From NCBI GenBank assembly GCA_017460955.1, contig JAFTZY010000065.1:1-52070 (forward strand): DNA of 52,070 nucleotides, in the 5' to 3' direction. The stretch comes from Oscillospiraceae bacterium (lineage in GTDB: Bacteria > Bacillota > Clostridia > Oscillospirales > Ruminococcaceae). Under the pieces are notes generated by a model. It was not told the origin of the DNA. It did not search any database and saw nothing but the letters and a program-made list of their open reading frames with translations. A program made the position numbers and the translations under genes. This document shows, one piece after another, positions 44,560 to 52,070 of this stretch (within the stretch, counting starts at the first letter, position 1; the number at the start of each line of letters is the position of its first letter).

Positions 44560-45861
44560 TTAATCGGCATGTATCTTCCGTTTCCGATACTTCCTGCTAT
44601 GCACAAACAGAAGATCCGACTGATAGAGCCGGACGGCGGCGAAGATCATCACGCCAAGGAACACCGCCTGGTACGCAAGTCCGAACCAGAACAGCGGCAT
44701 GTCGTGGAAGCGCATGCAGCTTGTGGCGATGAACGTGTGCGTGAACGGGATGCACAGCATCAGGATCCGCGGCACGCCCTCCATGCTCCGGATGTCCGAC
44801 AGCATCGAGAACAGGTAGGGGAACATCGTGCATACCAGGATCGGCAGGCTTGCCGTCTGGGAGCCCTTGGCATCCTCCACGAGCCCGCCGAGGATGATCG
44901 ATGCCGTCAGTGCAATGCCGATGGTCAGCACCAGCTGCATCACAACGCCCAGCCAGCCCGCCGCCGGGATCTGGAGCCCGAGCGTCTGTGCCGCTGCACG
45001 GGTGTCCAGGATGCTCTCGAAGGTCCCGCCGATGTCCACCTGCGATGCCGTGTCACTGACCGTCCCGAACAGCGTCAGCACAAAGGCCACCCCGTAGGTC
45101 ACCGCGTAGATCACCGCCACGATCAGTGCCGCGAGCATCTTCGCAATGATGATCGTCGAGCGGGGCATGGGCGAGGACAGCAGCGTTTCAAGCGTCTTGT
45201 CCGTCTTTTCCGTCGCCACTGCCGTGATGATCGTCTGGACTGTCAGGATCACGAGCAGAAAGAGGATCAGCGGCATGACCTGGTCGAACATCGTAAGCGA
45301 GCTTGCCACGCTCATGGCATCCGCCTGCACCCATTTGCCGTTGGCCACCGTGTAGCCGGATGTGGTCACCGGGTCCTGCATGAAGGCGAGGTCCCCCGTC
45401 AGATAGGCCTGCTTGTACGCCGCCTGCACGGCACTGCGGACGATCTCCGCGCTGCCGCCGGCCGCCATCGTCAGGCTCAGTGCCGAGGTCGTGCGCAGCA
45501 TCGTGATGCTGCCGATCTCGCATGCCTCCCCCTCCGAGAGCGCCTGTCCGTAGCCCTTGGGGAGCATCGCCGCTTCGCTCCAGTCAAGGGAGGCGAGCAG
45601 CTGTGCATAATCCGGCTCCTCCGAGATCACCTCACGCGATACCGTGTAGCCGCGCTCCTCGAGCGTCTTGACCAGCGCCCGGGAGGCGTCCGAGTCGTCC
45701 GCGTCGAGCAGATGGACCTGCCCGCTCTCGGACAGCGTCTCGTTCATGGTGTTGGTCATGACAAAGCCGATCATCGCGATCAGCAGAAAGGTCACGAGCA
45801 GACTCAGGAGCATTTGCTTGTTGAGCAGCTCCCGGAGCTCCTTTCGCAGCAGATGCATCAT
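44560..45861 (-). CDS. ABC-2 type transporter permease
   Basis: A 433-residue protein of the NatB/ABC-2 type: N-terminal membrane segment, a large extracytoplasmic domain (about 45-190), then about five more segments, including AVATEKTDKTLETLLSSPMP, the typical ABC-2 motif. It is translated from an ATG that overlaps the stop of the ATPase gene. Exports an unknown substrate; Na+ export (NatAB) is one possibility. Confidence 0.88.
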   Translation of the reverse strand: MMHLLRKELRELLNKQMLLSLLVTFLLIAMIGFVMTNTMNETLSESGQVHLLDADDSDASRALVKTLEERGYTVSREVISEEPDYAQLLASLDWSEAAMLPKGYGQALSEGEACEIGSITMLRTTSALSLTMAAGGSAEIVRSAVQAAYKQAYLTGDLAFMQDPVTTSGYTVANGKWVQADAMSVASSLTMFDQVMPLILFLLVILTVQTIITAVATEKTDKTLETLLSSPMPRSTIIIAKMLAALIVAVIYAVTYGVAFVLTLFGTVSDTASQVDIGGTFESILDTRAAAQTLGLQIPAAGWLGVVMQLVLTIGIALTASIILGGLVEDAKGSQTASLPILVCTMFPYLFSMLSDIRSMEGVPRILMLCIPFTHTFIATSCMRFHDMPLFWFGLAYQAVFLGVMIFAAVRLYQSDLLFVHSRKYRKRKIHAD

Positions 45862-46589
45862 ACGCCCTTCACCGCCCTTTCAAATGCTTCCTCCAGATTC
45901 TGCGCTTCATAGGTTTCCAGCAGCTCCCCGATCGTCCCCATAGCCAGGAACTGCCCGTCCTTCATGATCGCGCCCCGGTGCGCCGTGGTCTGCACCTCCT
46001 GCATGTGATGGGAGGAGAGCAGGAAGGCCGTGCCGAATTCCTCGGCACAGCGTCGGATGGTCCCGCGGATATCCAGGGAATTGAGCACGTCCAGGCCGCT
46101 GGTCGGCTCATCAAGTATGGCAAGCCGGGGCTTGGGCATGACCGTCCTTGCCAGCACGAGCTTGCGGGTCATGCCGCGGCTGTAGGTCGAGATCTTCTGC
46201 GTGAGGGCATCACCCAGTCCGCAGATCTCCTCACCGAGCCTGCAGCAGGCCTCCTGCTCGTCCTCATCATGGAAATAGAGCCCCGCGATGAATTCCAGGT
46301 ACTGCCGCCCCGTCATCGTCCGGTAGGCGCCCGCTTCATCGGGCAGGTAGCAGATGCTCCGGCGCACCTTGTCCGGGGCATGCACGATACTGCTGCCCGC
46401 GATGAGGGCATCGCCGCTGTCGGGCCGCAGGAGCGTGGCCAGCATCCGCAGGATCGTCGTCTTGCCGGCGCCGTTCATCCCCATGAGTCCGAAGATCTCC
46501 CCCTCGGCGATCTGAAAGGAGACCTCCCGGACGGCCTGCTTCTTGCCGTAGCTCTTGGAAAGCTTCTGTACATCCAGTGCATATGTCAT
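45858..46589 (-). CDS. ABC transporter ATPase
   Basis: A 243-residue ATPase: Walker A GMNGAGKTT, signature TYSRGMTRKLVLARTV, Walker B LAILDEPTSGLD. Pairs with the permease downstream (four-base overlap). GGGAGGT lies 7 bases before its ATG at 46589. It is divergent from the DtxR/MntR-type gene, so this exporter may be its target, possibly for a metal; inference only. Confidence 0.9.
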   Translation of the reverse strand: MTYALDVQKLSKSYGKKQAVREVSFQIAEGEIFGLMGMNGAGKTTILRMLATLLRPDSGDALIAGSSIVHAPDKVRRSICYLPDEAGAYRTMTGRQYLEFIAGLYFHDEDEQEACCRLGEEICGLGDALTQKISTYSRGMTRKLVLARTVMPKPRLAILDEPTSGLDVLNSLDIRGTIRRCAEEFGTAFLLSSHHMQEVQTTAHRGAIMKDGQFLAMGTIGELLETYEAQNLEEAFERAVKGV

Positions 46590-46647
46590 GTGATCGACCT
46601 CCCTGTCCGGCCCTGTAAAGATGGTGCCGGAATATATTTTTTTGCAG

Positions 46648-46676
46648 TTGATTTTTTTTGTGGAATGTGCTACAAT
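46648..46676 (+). promoter_or_regulatory. Promoter of the metalloregulator gene
   Basis: TTGATT (46648-46653) and TACAAT (46671-46676), spacer 17. Confidence 0.75.
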
Positions 46677-46749
46677 AGTAGTAGCCTGCCCCGTGTGGGG
46701 AAATACCATTGGCGCAGCGCTGCCAAAGCGCCGCAGAAAGGAGCCAGCC

Positions 46750-47139
46750 ATGCCACTTCACGAATCCGGTGAGGACTATCTGGAAACCATCTATCTGCTC
46801 TCCAAAAAGAATCCCTTCGTCCGCTCCGTGGACATTGCCAATGAGCTGAGCTATACCAAGGCAAGTGTCTCGAGAGCCATGCGCATCCTGCGTGAGGAGG
46901 GCCTGATCTCCATGGCCGCCGACGGCCAGATCCGCCTGACCAAGAGCGGGCTTCAGAAGGCCAGGGACGTCTACAGCCGCCATACGCTCATCACGGACTT
47001 CTTCGCACAGGAGCTCGGGGTCAATCCCATCACGGCCGAGAAGGATGCGTGCAAGATCGAGCACGTCATCAGCGAGGAGACCTATCTGCGCCTGCGCTCC
47101 TATATGGAGCAGCACGGCTACGAGCCGCGGGAGCTGTGA
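46750..47139 (+). CDS. DtxR/MntR family metal-dependent regulator
   Basis: A 129-residue regulator: an N-terminal winged helix (SVDIANELSYTKASVSRAMR) and the metal-binding/dimer domain. No SH3 domain. Compared with known members, Asp9 and Glu12 match the MntR ligands, His78 matches, but the Glu99 position of MntR is Cys101 as in DtxR (CKIEHVIS, Glu104, His105). So it mixes a manganese-type and an iron-type site. It ends on the start of the PPTase gene (GTGA). AAAGGAG precedes the ATG. Confidence 0.92.
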   Translation: MPLHESGEDYLETIYLLSKKNPFVRSVDIANELSYTKASVSRAMRILREEGLISMAADGQIRLTKSGLQKARDVYSRHTLITDFFAQELGVNPITAEKDACKIEHVISEETYLRLRSYMEQHGYEPREL

Positions 47140-47711
47140 CAACACTTCCCGTCCCGGAGGACCGCGGACAGCTCTTTGTCCGCAGGATCCCGGAGGGTGC
47201 CTCCCAGCATGAGACCGCCCATGCCCTCCTCCAGGAGGGACTGCGCCGCTATGCCCGTCAGGAGGGCTTCCTGCTGCCCGATGCGCCCGTGACGGTGGCC
47301 TATGCCCGCAGCGGAAAGCCGTATCTGCCGCAGCTCCCGGACGTGCAGTGCAGCCTGAGCCATTGCAAGGGCCTTGCTGCCGTGCTCCTGTCCCGCTTTG
47401 TGTGCGGGGTGGATGCGGAGGGGGAGCGGCCGCTTCGTGCGGGGGTGGTCCGCCGTGCGTTCGCGCCGGAGGAGGCGCGTGCGCTTGCGTGCGCTCCGGA
47501 TCCCGATGCGCTCTTTGTCCGGCTGTGGACCCTCAAGGAGGCCTATACCAAGGCCACCGGAACGGGGATCGCCTGCGACATGAAGGCACTGTGCTTCTCC
47601 CTTGACGGGGATACCGTGCAGAGCGCACCGCCCGGTGCCGATTTTGTCCTGCACCGGTACGGCACCTTTACGGTCAGCACCTGTCTCCTTCATGCCTCTC
47701 CCTTGTCATGA
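47136..47711 (+). CDS. Sfp-type 4'-phosphopantetheinyl transferase
   Basis: A 191-residue enzyme with GVDAE (Asp93, Glu95) and LWTLKEAYTKATGTG (Trp131, Lys134, Glu135, Lys139), the magnesium-binding and catalytic motifs. It would attach phosphopantetheine to carrier proteins of peptide or polyketide synthases or fatty acid synthase; no carrier is nearby. The GTG at 47136 overlaps the regulator stop; the ribosome site (GGGAG) is very close (2 bases), so the start is uncertain. The regulator-PPTase operon is unusual. Confidence 0.85.
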   Translation: MTTLPVPEDRGQLFVRRIPEGASQHETAHALLQEGLRRYARQEGFLLPDAPVTVAYARSGKPYLPQLPDVQCSLSHCKGLAAVLLSRFVCGVDAEGERPLRAGVVRRAFAPEEARALACAPDPDALFVRLWTLKEAYTKATGTGIACDMKALCFSLDGDTVQSAPPGADFVLHRYGTFTVSTCLLHASPLS

Positions 47712-47770
47712 TAGCACAGGTTGCGGAAAATGTCAATAGGATTTACGAAATTGATACAAAATATCAGCAA

Positions 47771-47800
47771 AAGCGAGGTCATGGACCTCGCTTCTTTTTT
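47771..47800 (+). terminator. Terminator after the PPTase gene
   Basis: A perfect 10-bp stem AAGCGAGGTC / GACCTCGCTT with loop ATG (47771-47793) and CTTTTTT. The T-run touches the stop codon of the convergent acetylesterase gene. Confidence 0.9.
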
Positions 47801-49295
47801 ACAGCATCACCCGGAAGGGCGCAGCGGGCAGGCCGTCCTGTCCGAACAGCGTCACGGGGCCGAAATTATACCAGCCGTACCGCGCACCGGCGGGCACGGG
47901 GACCTCCGGAGCGGACAGGAGGAGGGAATTTTCCCGGATCTCGGCGGCAGCCGGATGCCAGATACCGTCCGCACCGCACACGGCAAAGCCCTCCGTGCCG
48001 CGCAGGGAAAGGCCGTCCTGTGCATTGTCAAAGTACACCCGGATCCCGCTGCCCTCCTGCACGGCGCAGGCGACGAGCGGCGCGGTGGTGTGCGCGGTCT
48101 GCATGTGATAGACCTCCCGGAGCGCCTGGAGGAAGAGACGCCTTGCGGGCTCGCGCTTTTCCTTGGGATGGATCTCGTTGTATTCCCCGCAGTCGGGGAT
48201 CACGGCAAGTCCCGTATAGCGCACGGTGCGGTAGACGAGCTCCTGCGCCTCGCGGATGAGGGGCCAGTTCTCGCCGTTTTGGAGGTTTTCATAGCTGAAC
48301 ATGGGCAGCTGCATGAGAAGGAAGGGCAGATGGGGATCCCGGAAGTCCTCCCGCCACAGCCGGATGAGTCCCTCGAGCAGGGTGCGGTAGGTCTCCGGCC
48401 GGTGGTCGTCCGATTCGCCCTGGTAATAGAGCACGCCGCGCAGTGTGTAGGGCGTGATGCGGCGCAGCATGGTGTCGTACAGACCGTGGGGCCGCAGGGG
48501 ATTGACGGGCGCGGGGGGGCCGGGATAGCGGTTCTCGCCGCAGAGCTTCAGCGCCTCCTCCCACGGGATGTCCGGATGTTCCTTGTAGCAGGCATCGATC
48601 CGGGCCTGCCAGGCGTTATGGTATTCGCAGTATTCAAGATACGCACGGTTGGCCTCCTCGTCCGTGAGGCCCTGCATGCCGGTCTCATACTCTTCAAGGT
48701 AGGCGCGGCCGGCGGCGGTGGCAGAGAGCGCCTCCTCACTCATCCAGGCACTCGCGGAGGTGCCGCCGTAATTGCACTCGACGAGCCCGACGGTCACACC
48801 AAGGTGCCGGGCGAGCATCCGGGCGAAATAGTACCCGACCGCCGTCCAGTGCGGGACGGTATCCCGGCAGGGGGGCTGCCAGCGGGAGGCAGCCTCCTCA
48901 GCATAGAACTGTTCGTCAAAAAAGCCGCGCTTGCCCACATGGTAGAGCCGGACGCCGGAGTGCTCGCAGTCCCTGAGGGCATCCTCCGGATCGGCGGAGC
49001 CGTAAACGGGCAGCTCCATATTGGACTGGCCGCCGCAGAGCCATACCTCACCGAGGTACACATCCGAGAAGGTGAGCGTCTCCTCACCGGCGCTGATCGT
49101 CATGGTGAGCGGACCGCCGGCGGGCATGGGCGGGAGCGTGAGCTGCCATGTGCCGCCCCGGACCTCACAGCGGGCACTGCACGGCCCGAGGGTGCAGGTC
49201 ACGGCAGTGCCGTTCTGCCCCTTGCCGAAGACGCGGATGGGCTTCTCCCGCTGGAGGACCATATGATCGGTAAAAACAGGTGCTGCTTGCAGCAT
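47799..49295 (-). CDS. Sialate O-acetylesterase-type SGNH carbohydrate esterase
   Basis: A 498-residue cytoplasmic enzyme (no signal peptide). The nucleophile Ser91 is in LCGGQSNMELPVYGS; YYQGESDDHRP and the late NEIHPKEK (likely catalytic His) complete the family pattern of SASA esterases. It should remove acetyl groups from sialic acids or from xylan-derived sugars. Start MLQAAPVFTD at 49295 is chosen over MIPMLQ because AAAGGA is then well spaced. It has a perfect promoter just upstream. Confidence 0.88.
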   Translation of the reverse strand: MLQAAPVFTDHMVLQREKPIRVFGKGQNGTAVTCTLGPCSARCEVRGGTWQLTLPPMPAGGPLTMTISAGEETLTFSDVYLGEVWLCGGQSNMELPVYGSADPEDALRDCEHSGVRLYHVGKRGFFDEQFYAEEAASRWQPPCRDTVPHWTAVGYYFARMLARHLGVTVGLVECNYGGTSASAWMSEEALSATAAGRAYLEEYETGMQGLTDEEANRAYLEYCEYHNAWQARIDACYKEHPDIPWEEALKLCGENRYPGPPAPVNPLRPHGLYDTMLRRITPYTLRGVLYYQGESDDHRPETYRTLLEGLIRLWREDFRDPHLPFLLMQLPMFSYENLQNGENWPLIREAQELVYRTVRYTGLAVIPDCGEYNEIHPKEKREPARRLFLQALREVYHMQTAHTTAPLVACAVQEGSGIRVYFDNAQDGLSLRGTEGFAVCGADGIWHPAAAEIRENSLLLSAPEVPVPAGARYGWYNFGPVTLFGQDGLPAAPFRVML

Positions 49296-49329
49296 GGGGA
49301 TCATCCTTTCTGTACGATTACTTATCCAC

Positions 49330-49358
49330 ATTATAATGCAAAAACAGCATTCTGTCAA
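49330..49358 (-). promoter_or_regulatory. Consensus promoter of the acetylesterase gene
   Basis: On the minus strand TTGACA (49353-49358) and TATAAT (49330-49335) with a 17-base spacer: a perfect consensus, 35 bases before the start codon. Confidence 0.92.
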
Positions 49359-49520
49359 GCAGGCGGGGAGCCCCCGCTGGCAGATGCCTCCCAATGCGAC
49401 GCAAAGCGTCGCAAAGGTCGGCTTACCTTCACACCGTAAGGCGAAGTGAGCGATCAGCATTTGCGCTGGCTGATTACAGCGAGCGAGATCCCCAATCCGG
49501 CCGTTCTTTGAAGAGGCAGG

Positions 49521-49577
49521 CTGTCAAAAAAGCACAGGAAGGTCGAATCGGCCTTCCTGTGCTTGCGGGGTGCGGGG
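49521..49577 (-). repeat. 57-nt terminator cassette, copy B
   Basis: CTGTCAAAAAAG (49521-49532), a 31-base variable part and TGCGGGGTGCGGGG (49564-49577). Ends and spacing are identical to copy A at 24374-24430. The hairpin sequence differs. Confidence 0.8.
49525..49563 (-). terminator. Terminator after the histidine phosphatase gene
   Basis: On the minus strand AGCACAGGAAGG pairs with CCTTCCTGTGCT (12 bp; 49531-49542, 49552-49563) and is followed by TTTTTTGACAG. It is 30 bases after the stop codon at 49594 and is the core of cassette copy B. Confidence 0.9.
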
Positions 49578-49593
49578 GCTCCCCATCCCCGGC

Positions 49594-50127
49594 TTATGTA
49601 AACTCATACTCCCGTATCTCACAGTTGCCCATGAAGAACCCCATGAACCGCTCGAGTGTCATGTCATGGAAATAGCTGTCGATCACCCGGCAGATGCCCC
49701 CGTGGCAGACGATGAGCGTCACCTTGCCCGCAGCCCGTACATCGTCGAGCACATTGTAGGTGCGCTGAACGATCTGAAAGACCGACTCACCGCCCCCGGG
49801 CATTTTGCAGCCCCATGCGGCCTTGGCCTCCGGGAAGCCCGGCGTGTGGCGGCTTTGTCCCTCAAAGCTCCCGTAATCCCACTCGCGCAGCCGCACATCC
49901 GTCTCCACGGGCAGGGAGAGGGCCTGTGCAGCCGCCTGTGCCGTAGCCTGGGCACGCTGCATGGGGGAGGCGAGGATCCGCTCGATCCCCCCGATGCAAG
50001 CCGCCTTCGCGGCCATTTCCTGCGCCTGCGCAAGTCCCTCCTGCGTCAGGGCAATGTCCGTGATGCCGCTGATGCGGTCGATCGCATTCCACTGTGTCAG
50101 TCCGTGACGGGTCACATATACCTTCAT
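49594..50127 (-). CDS. Histidine phosphatase (phosphoglycerate mutase family)
   Basis: A 177-residue protein with the catalytic VTRHGLTQWN (His8), REWDYGSFEG and VCHGGICRV (second His). The family includes phosphoglycerate mutases, alpha-ribazole phosphatases and broad phosphatases; the exact substrate is unknown. Start at 50127; the longer frame to 50175 overlaps the SpoVAC gene. It is 17 bases after spoVAC on the same strand, so they form a pair. Confidence 0.88.
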   Translation of the reverse strand: MKVYVTRHGLTQWNAIDRISGITDIALTQEGLAQAQEMAAKAACIGGIERILASPMQRAQATAQAAAQALSLPVETDVRLREWDYGSFEGQSRHTPGFPEAKAAWGCKMPGGGESVFQIVQRTYNVLDDVRAAGKVTLIVCHGGICRVIDSYFHDMTLERFMGFFMGNCEIREYEFT

Positions 50128-50144
50128 ATCCTCCATCCTTTCCG

Positions 50145-50597
50145 TTATCCGAGCAGCCCTGCACGCAAAGCACACAGCACGAGCCCGTAGATCACCGAGG
50201 CCGTGCAGCCGTAGAGGATGACCGGCCCTGCGATCGTGAAGATCTTCGTGCCGATGCCCAGCACCAGCCCCTCACTGCGGGCCTCCATCGCCGAGGACAC
50301 CACCGCATTGGCAAAGCCCGTGATCGGCACGAGCGTCCCCGCGCCCGCATGCCGGGCAAGACGCTCGTACAGCCGCAGTCCCGTGAGGAGCGCACTGCAC
50401 GCGATGAGCGTCACCGATACCCACCCCGAGGCGGCCTGTTCGGACATTCCAAGATGCAGATAGAGCTCGAGCAGGAGCTGCCCGAGGACGCAGATGCCCC
50501 CGCCGGCTGCAAATGCTGTCGTGATGTTCACAAGACTGTTCGAGGACGGCAGCGTGCGCTGCTGCATGGCTTCATATTGCCGCTGTGTGATCTTCAT
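50145..50597 (-). CDS. spoVAC: Stage V sporulation protein AC (SpoVAC)
   Basis: A 150-residue membrane protein with the GTLVPITGFANAVVSSAMEA followed by RSEGLVLGIGTKIF, the SpoVAC pattern (SpoVAE lacks the ...SEGLVLG match). SpoVA proteins form the dipicolinic acid channel of the spore inner membrane. Here it stands alone: no spoVAD or spoVAE is near. Its upstream region fits a sporulation-type promoter. Start at 50597 with GGGAGGG seven bases before. Confidence 0.9.
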   Translation of the reverse strand: MKITQRQYEAMQQRTLPSSNSLVNITTAFAAGGGICVLGQLLLELYLHLGMSEQAASGWVSVTLIACSALLTGLRLYERLARHAGAGTLVPITGFANAVVSSAMEARSEGLVLGIGTKIFTIAGPVILYGCTASVIYGLVLCALRAGLLG

Positions 50598-50625
50598 AAA
50601 TATGCCCTCCCTGTCGTTTTGTCCA

Positions 50626-50655
50626 TAGTATAAACGAAAAGGGGTGCAGTATCCA
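50626..50655 (-). promoter_or_regulatory. Promoter-like sequence of spoVAC, sporulation-type
   Basis: On the minus strand GGATA (50650-50654) and TATACTA (50626-50632), 17 bases between. It resembles the sigma-G pattern (GNATR and CATNNTA) with one mismatch at the first base of the -10, and also a weak sigma-A promoter. Confidence 0.45.
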
Positions 50656-50686
50656 TCGCGAATTTATGAAAATTCACACATTTTTC

Positions 50687-50715
50687 TTGCCATTTTCTCA
50701 AAAATGTGCTATGAT
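50687..50715 (+). promoter_or_regulatory. Promoter of the two-component system
   Basis: TTGCCA (50687-50692) and TATGAT (50710-50715), spacer 17, about 100 bases before the response regulator. Confidence 0.7.
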
Positions 50716-50817
50716 ATAAGTATACCACAGTCTTGGAAAATTTGCAATGCCTTCAAGCTTATTTTAAGCTGTATGTGATATGGTGTAAGCCGGAGGCTCC
50801 GGATAGGAGGAATCCAC

Positions 50818-51492
50818 ATGAAGATCCTGCTGGTCGAGGATGAGGTGGCGCTTGCAGAAGCGCTCAGCGAGATCCTCAAACGCAACAAGTACTCGGTCGA
50901 TATGGTACACGACGGGGAGGACGGGCTCGAATATGCCCTGACCGACCTGTATGACTGCATCATCCTCGACATCATGCTCCCGAAAATGAACGGCATCGAC
51001 GTGCTGCGCCTCCTGCGCAAAAAGCACATCAATACCCCCGTGCTGCTGCTGACGGCCAAGTCCGAGGTCGAGGACAAGATCAACGGCCTGGACAGCGGCG
51101 CCGATGACTTCCTCACCAAGCCCTTCGTCAGCGGCGAGCTGCTCGCCCGCGTGCGGGCGCTCACCAGACGGCGCGGCGAGGTCGTGACCGATGAGTTCAC
51201 CTTCGGGGACATCGCACTCAACAAGAGCACCTTCAGCCTGAGCCGGGAGGGACAGTTCGTCAAGCTCAGCTTGAAAGAGTACCAGATCATCGAAATGATG
51301 ATGGTCAATCCCAAGCAGCTCATCCCGAAGGAACGCTTTATCGAAAAGATCTGGGGCTATGAAAGTGACGTGGAATACAACAATGTCGAGGTGTACATCT
51401 CGTTTCTGCGCAAGAAGCTCGGTGCCATTGGCTCGGGCGTCACGATCAAGACAGCCCGCGGGATCGGTTATTATCTGGAAGGCGGCGATTGA
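50818..51492 (+). CDS. OmpR/PhoB-type response regulator
   Basis: A 224-residue regulator: receiver domain with phospho-acceptor Asp51 (CIILDIMLPKMNG), Thr79 and Lys101 (FLTKPF), then a winged-helix DNA-binding domain (EVYISFLRKKLG). Its kinase is encoded next. Target unknown. GGAGG is about 8 bases before the ATG. Confidence 0.95.
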   Translation: MKILLVEDEVALAEALSEILKRNKYSVDMVHDGEDGLEYALTDLYDCIILDIMLPKMNGIDVLRLLRKKHINTPVLLLTAKSEVEDKINGLDSGADDFLTKPFVSGELLARVRALTRRRGEVVTDEFTFGDIALNKSTFSLSREGQFVKLSLKEYQIIEMMMVNPKQLIPKERFIEKIWGYESDVEYNNVEVYISFLRKKLGAIGSGVTIKTARGIGYYLEGGD

Positions 51493-51495
51493 TCC

Positions 51496-52070
51496 GTGCT
51501 GAAAATGCCTCAGCTGCCGATCCGGCTGCATCTGCCGGACCGGGAACAGATCTCCGGCTGGCTGCGCCGGCTGCGCGTGGGCAGCGATGTGATCCGACAA
51601 ATGCGCATGAAATTCGTGGCAGTGGCCATGGCCATCCTCGTCGGGGTGTTCCTGACCATGCTCGGTTCGATCAATATGATCATGCAGACCGTCAGCCAGT
51701 CACAGTCCATGCGTCTGCTCGTGCAGATCGCCGAGAGCGACCGGTATGACAGCATCGGCGGCGAGAATATGCCCCCGCCCGAGGGGGAGCCCATCCCGCC
51801 CGACGGGAATACCGTCCCGCCCGAGAACGGAGGTACGCCCCCCGAGCCGCCCGCACAGGACGCAACGTCCGCGGCCGCGGAGGCGATCATCACCAGTGTG
51901 ACCCCCCTGGCAGAGGTGTGGGGCGATTACGGCTACGGCTGGGGCGAGGAGCAGCAGCAGAACGACCGCCGTGACGGCGGCGACCGGTTCGCCCCCGGCC
52001 GGAACGGTGAGGGCCCCCCGGAGCGTCCGAGCGAGGGGATGCAGCCCCCCGAGGGCTGGCAGCCCGGGGA
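51496..52070 (+). CDS. Sensor histidine kinase, N-terminal part (cut by window end)
   Basis: An open frame from GTG (51496; an ATG at 51505 is an alternative) to the window end. Residues about 38-60 are a membrane segment (FVAVAMAILVGVFLTMLGSI). An unusual extracytoplasmic loop rich in Pro, Glu and Gly follows (for example PPPEGEPIPPDGNTVPPENG). The kinase domains lie outside the window. Pairing with the upstream regulator makes it its sensor. Confidence 0.8.
   Translation, partial: MLKMPQLPIRLHLPDREQISGWLRRLRVGSDVIRQMRMKFVAVAMAILVGVFLTMLGSINMIMQTVSQSQSMRLLVQIAESDRYDSIGGENMPPPEGEPIPPDGNTVPPENGGTPPEPPAQDATSAAAEAIITSVTPLAEVWGDYGYGWGEEQQQNDRRDGGDRFAPGRNGEGPPERPSEGMQPPEGWQPG

Larger units (their letters stand above)
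49365..49584. repeat. 220-bp segment bounded by 13-nt inverted repeats
   Basis: GGGGAGCCCCCGC (49365-49377) and its exact reverse complement GCGGGGGCTCCCC (49572-49584) enclose a gene-free region with hairpins: GCGACGC/GCGTCGC near 49397-49413, ATCAGC/GCTGAT near 49453-49475, and the cassette copy B. It could be a small non-autonomous element or a large terminator structure; target-site duplications were not found. Nothing in it codes. Confidence 0.45.

Noticed and set aside
50145..50597. SpoVAE instead of SpoVAC
   Set aside because: The TGFANAVVSSAMEARSEGLV region matches SpoVAC better than SpoVAE.

Overview
The window looks like the chromosome of a cellulolytic, high-GC Clostridia member, most likely a Ruminococcus-type Oscillospiraceae. 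The evidence is a GH5 cellulase with a two-repeat type I dockerin (a cellulosome signature), zinc-binding S14 and L36, an S10-spc-alpha ribosomal cluster that carries rpsD and a KOW protein in Clostridia order, a SpoVA protein, strong Shine-Dalgarno sites, and several TTG/GTG starts. Species is inference; nothing in the window fixes it.

Layout. (1) 88-16128: one sigma-A promoter and a 340-nt leader, then the S10-spc-alpha superoperon, rpsJ to rplQ, including secY, adk, map, infA and rpoA, closed by a clear terminator. (2) 16145-19660: a Nudix-HAD fusion enzyme, then a consensus promoter, a 290-nt highly structured leader and the secreted GH5-dockerin cellulase. (3) 19716-26338: a polytopic GT-C-like membrane protein, a very large polytopic membrane protein (minus strand) and an L,D-transpeptidase (minus strand), separated by many GC-rich terminator hairpins that share stem sequences. 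(4) 26614-36408: a DUF1015 protein, then the rimP-nusA-ylxR-ylxQ-infB-rbfA-nrnA-truB-ribF operon, with a NusA-type attenuator hairpin in its leader and an extra 104-codon gene between infB and rbfA. (5) 36497-42411: a Gld-like ABC exporter set (ATPase, permease, GldG-like, DUF4340), a small conserved-looking ORF and thymidylate kinase. (6) 42493-50597: accessory genes: an XRE regulator divergent from a membrane protein and a secreted duplicated DUF4352-like protein; an ABC-2 exporter divergent from a DtxR/MntR-type regulator that overlaps an Sfp-type phosphopantetheinyl transferase; a SASA-type acetylesterase; a histidine phosphatase and an orphan SpoVAC. (7) 50687-52070: an OmpR-type response regulator and the start of its sensor kinase, cut by the window edge.

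How it fits together. Regions 1 and 4 are the core gene-expression machinery (ribosome, RNA polymerase alpha, NusA, IF1/IF2, RbfA, TruB). The cellulase and acetylesterase point to plant polysaccharide degradation. The most interesting leads are RNA-level: the structured cellulase leader, several ribosomal-operon hairpin regions, the NusA attenuator, and a 57-nt terminator cassette found twice with identical ends and length but different hairpins. No tRNA, rRNA, CRISPR array, insertion sequence or phage gene was seen.
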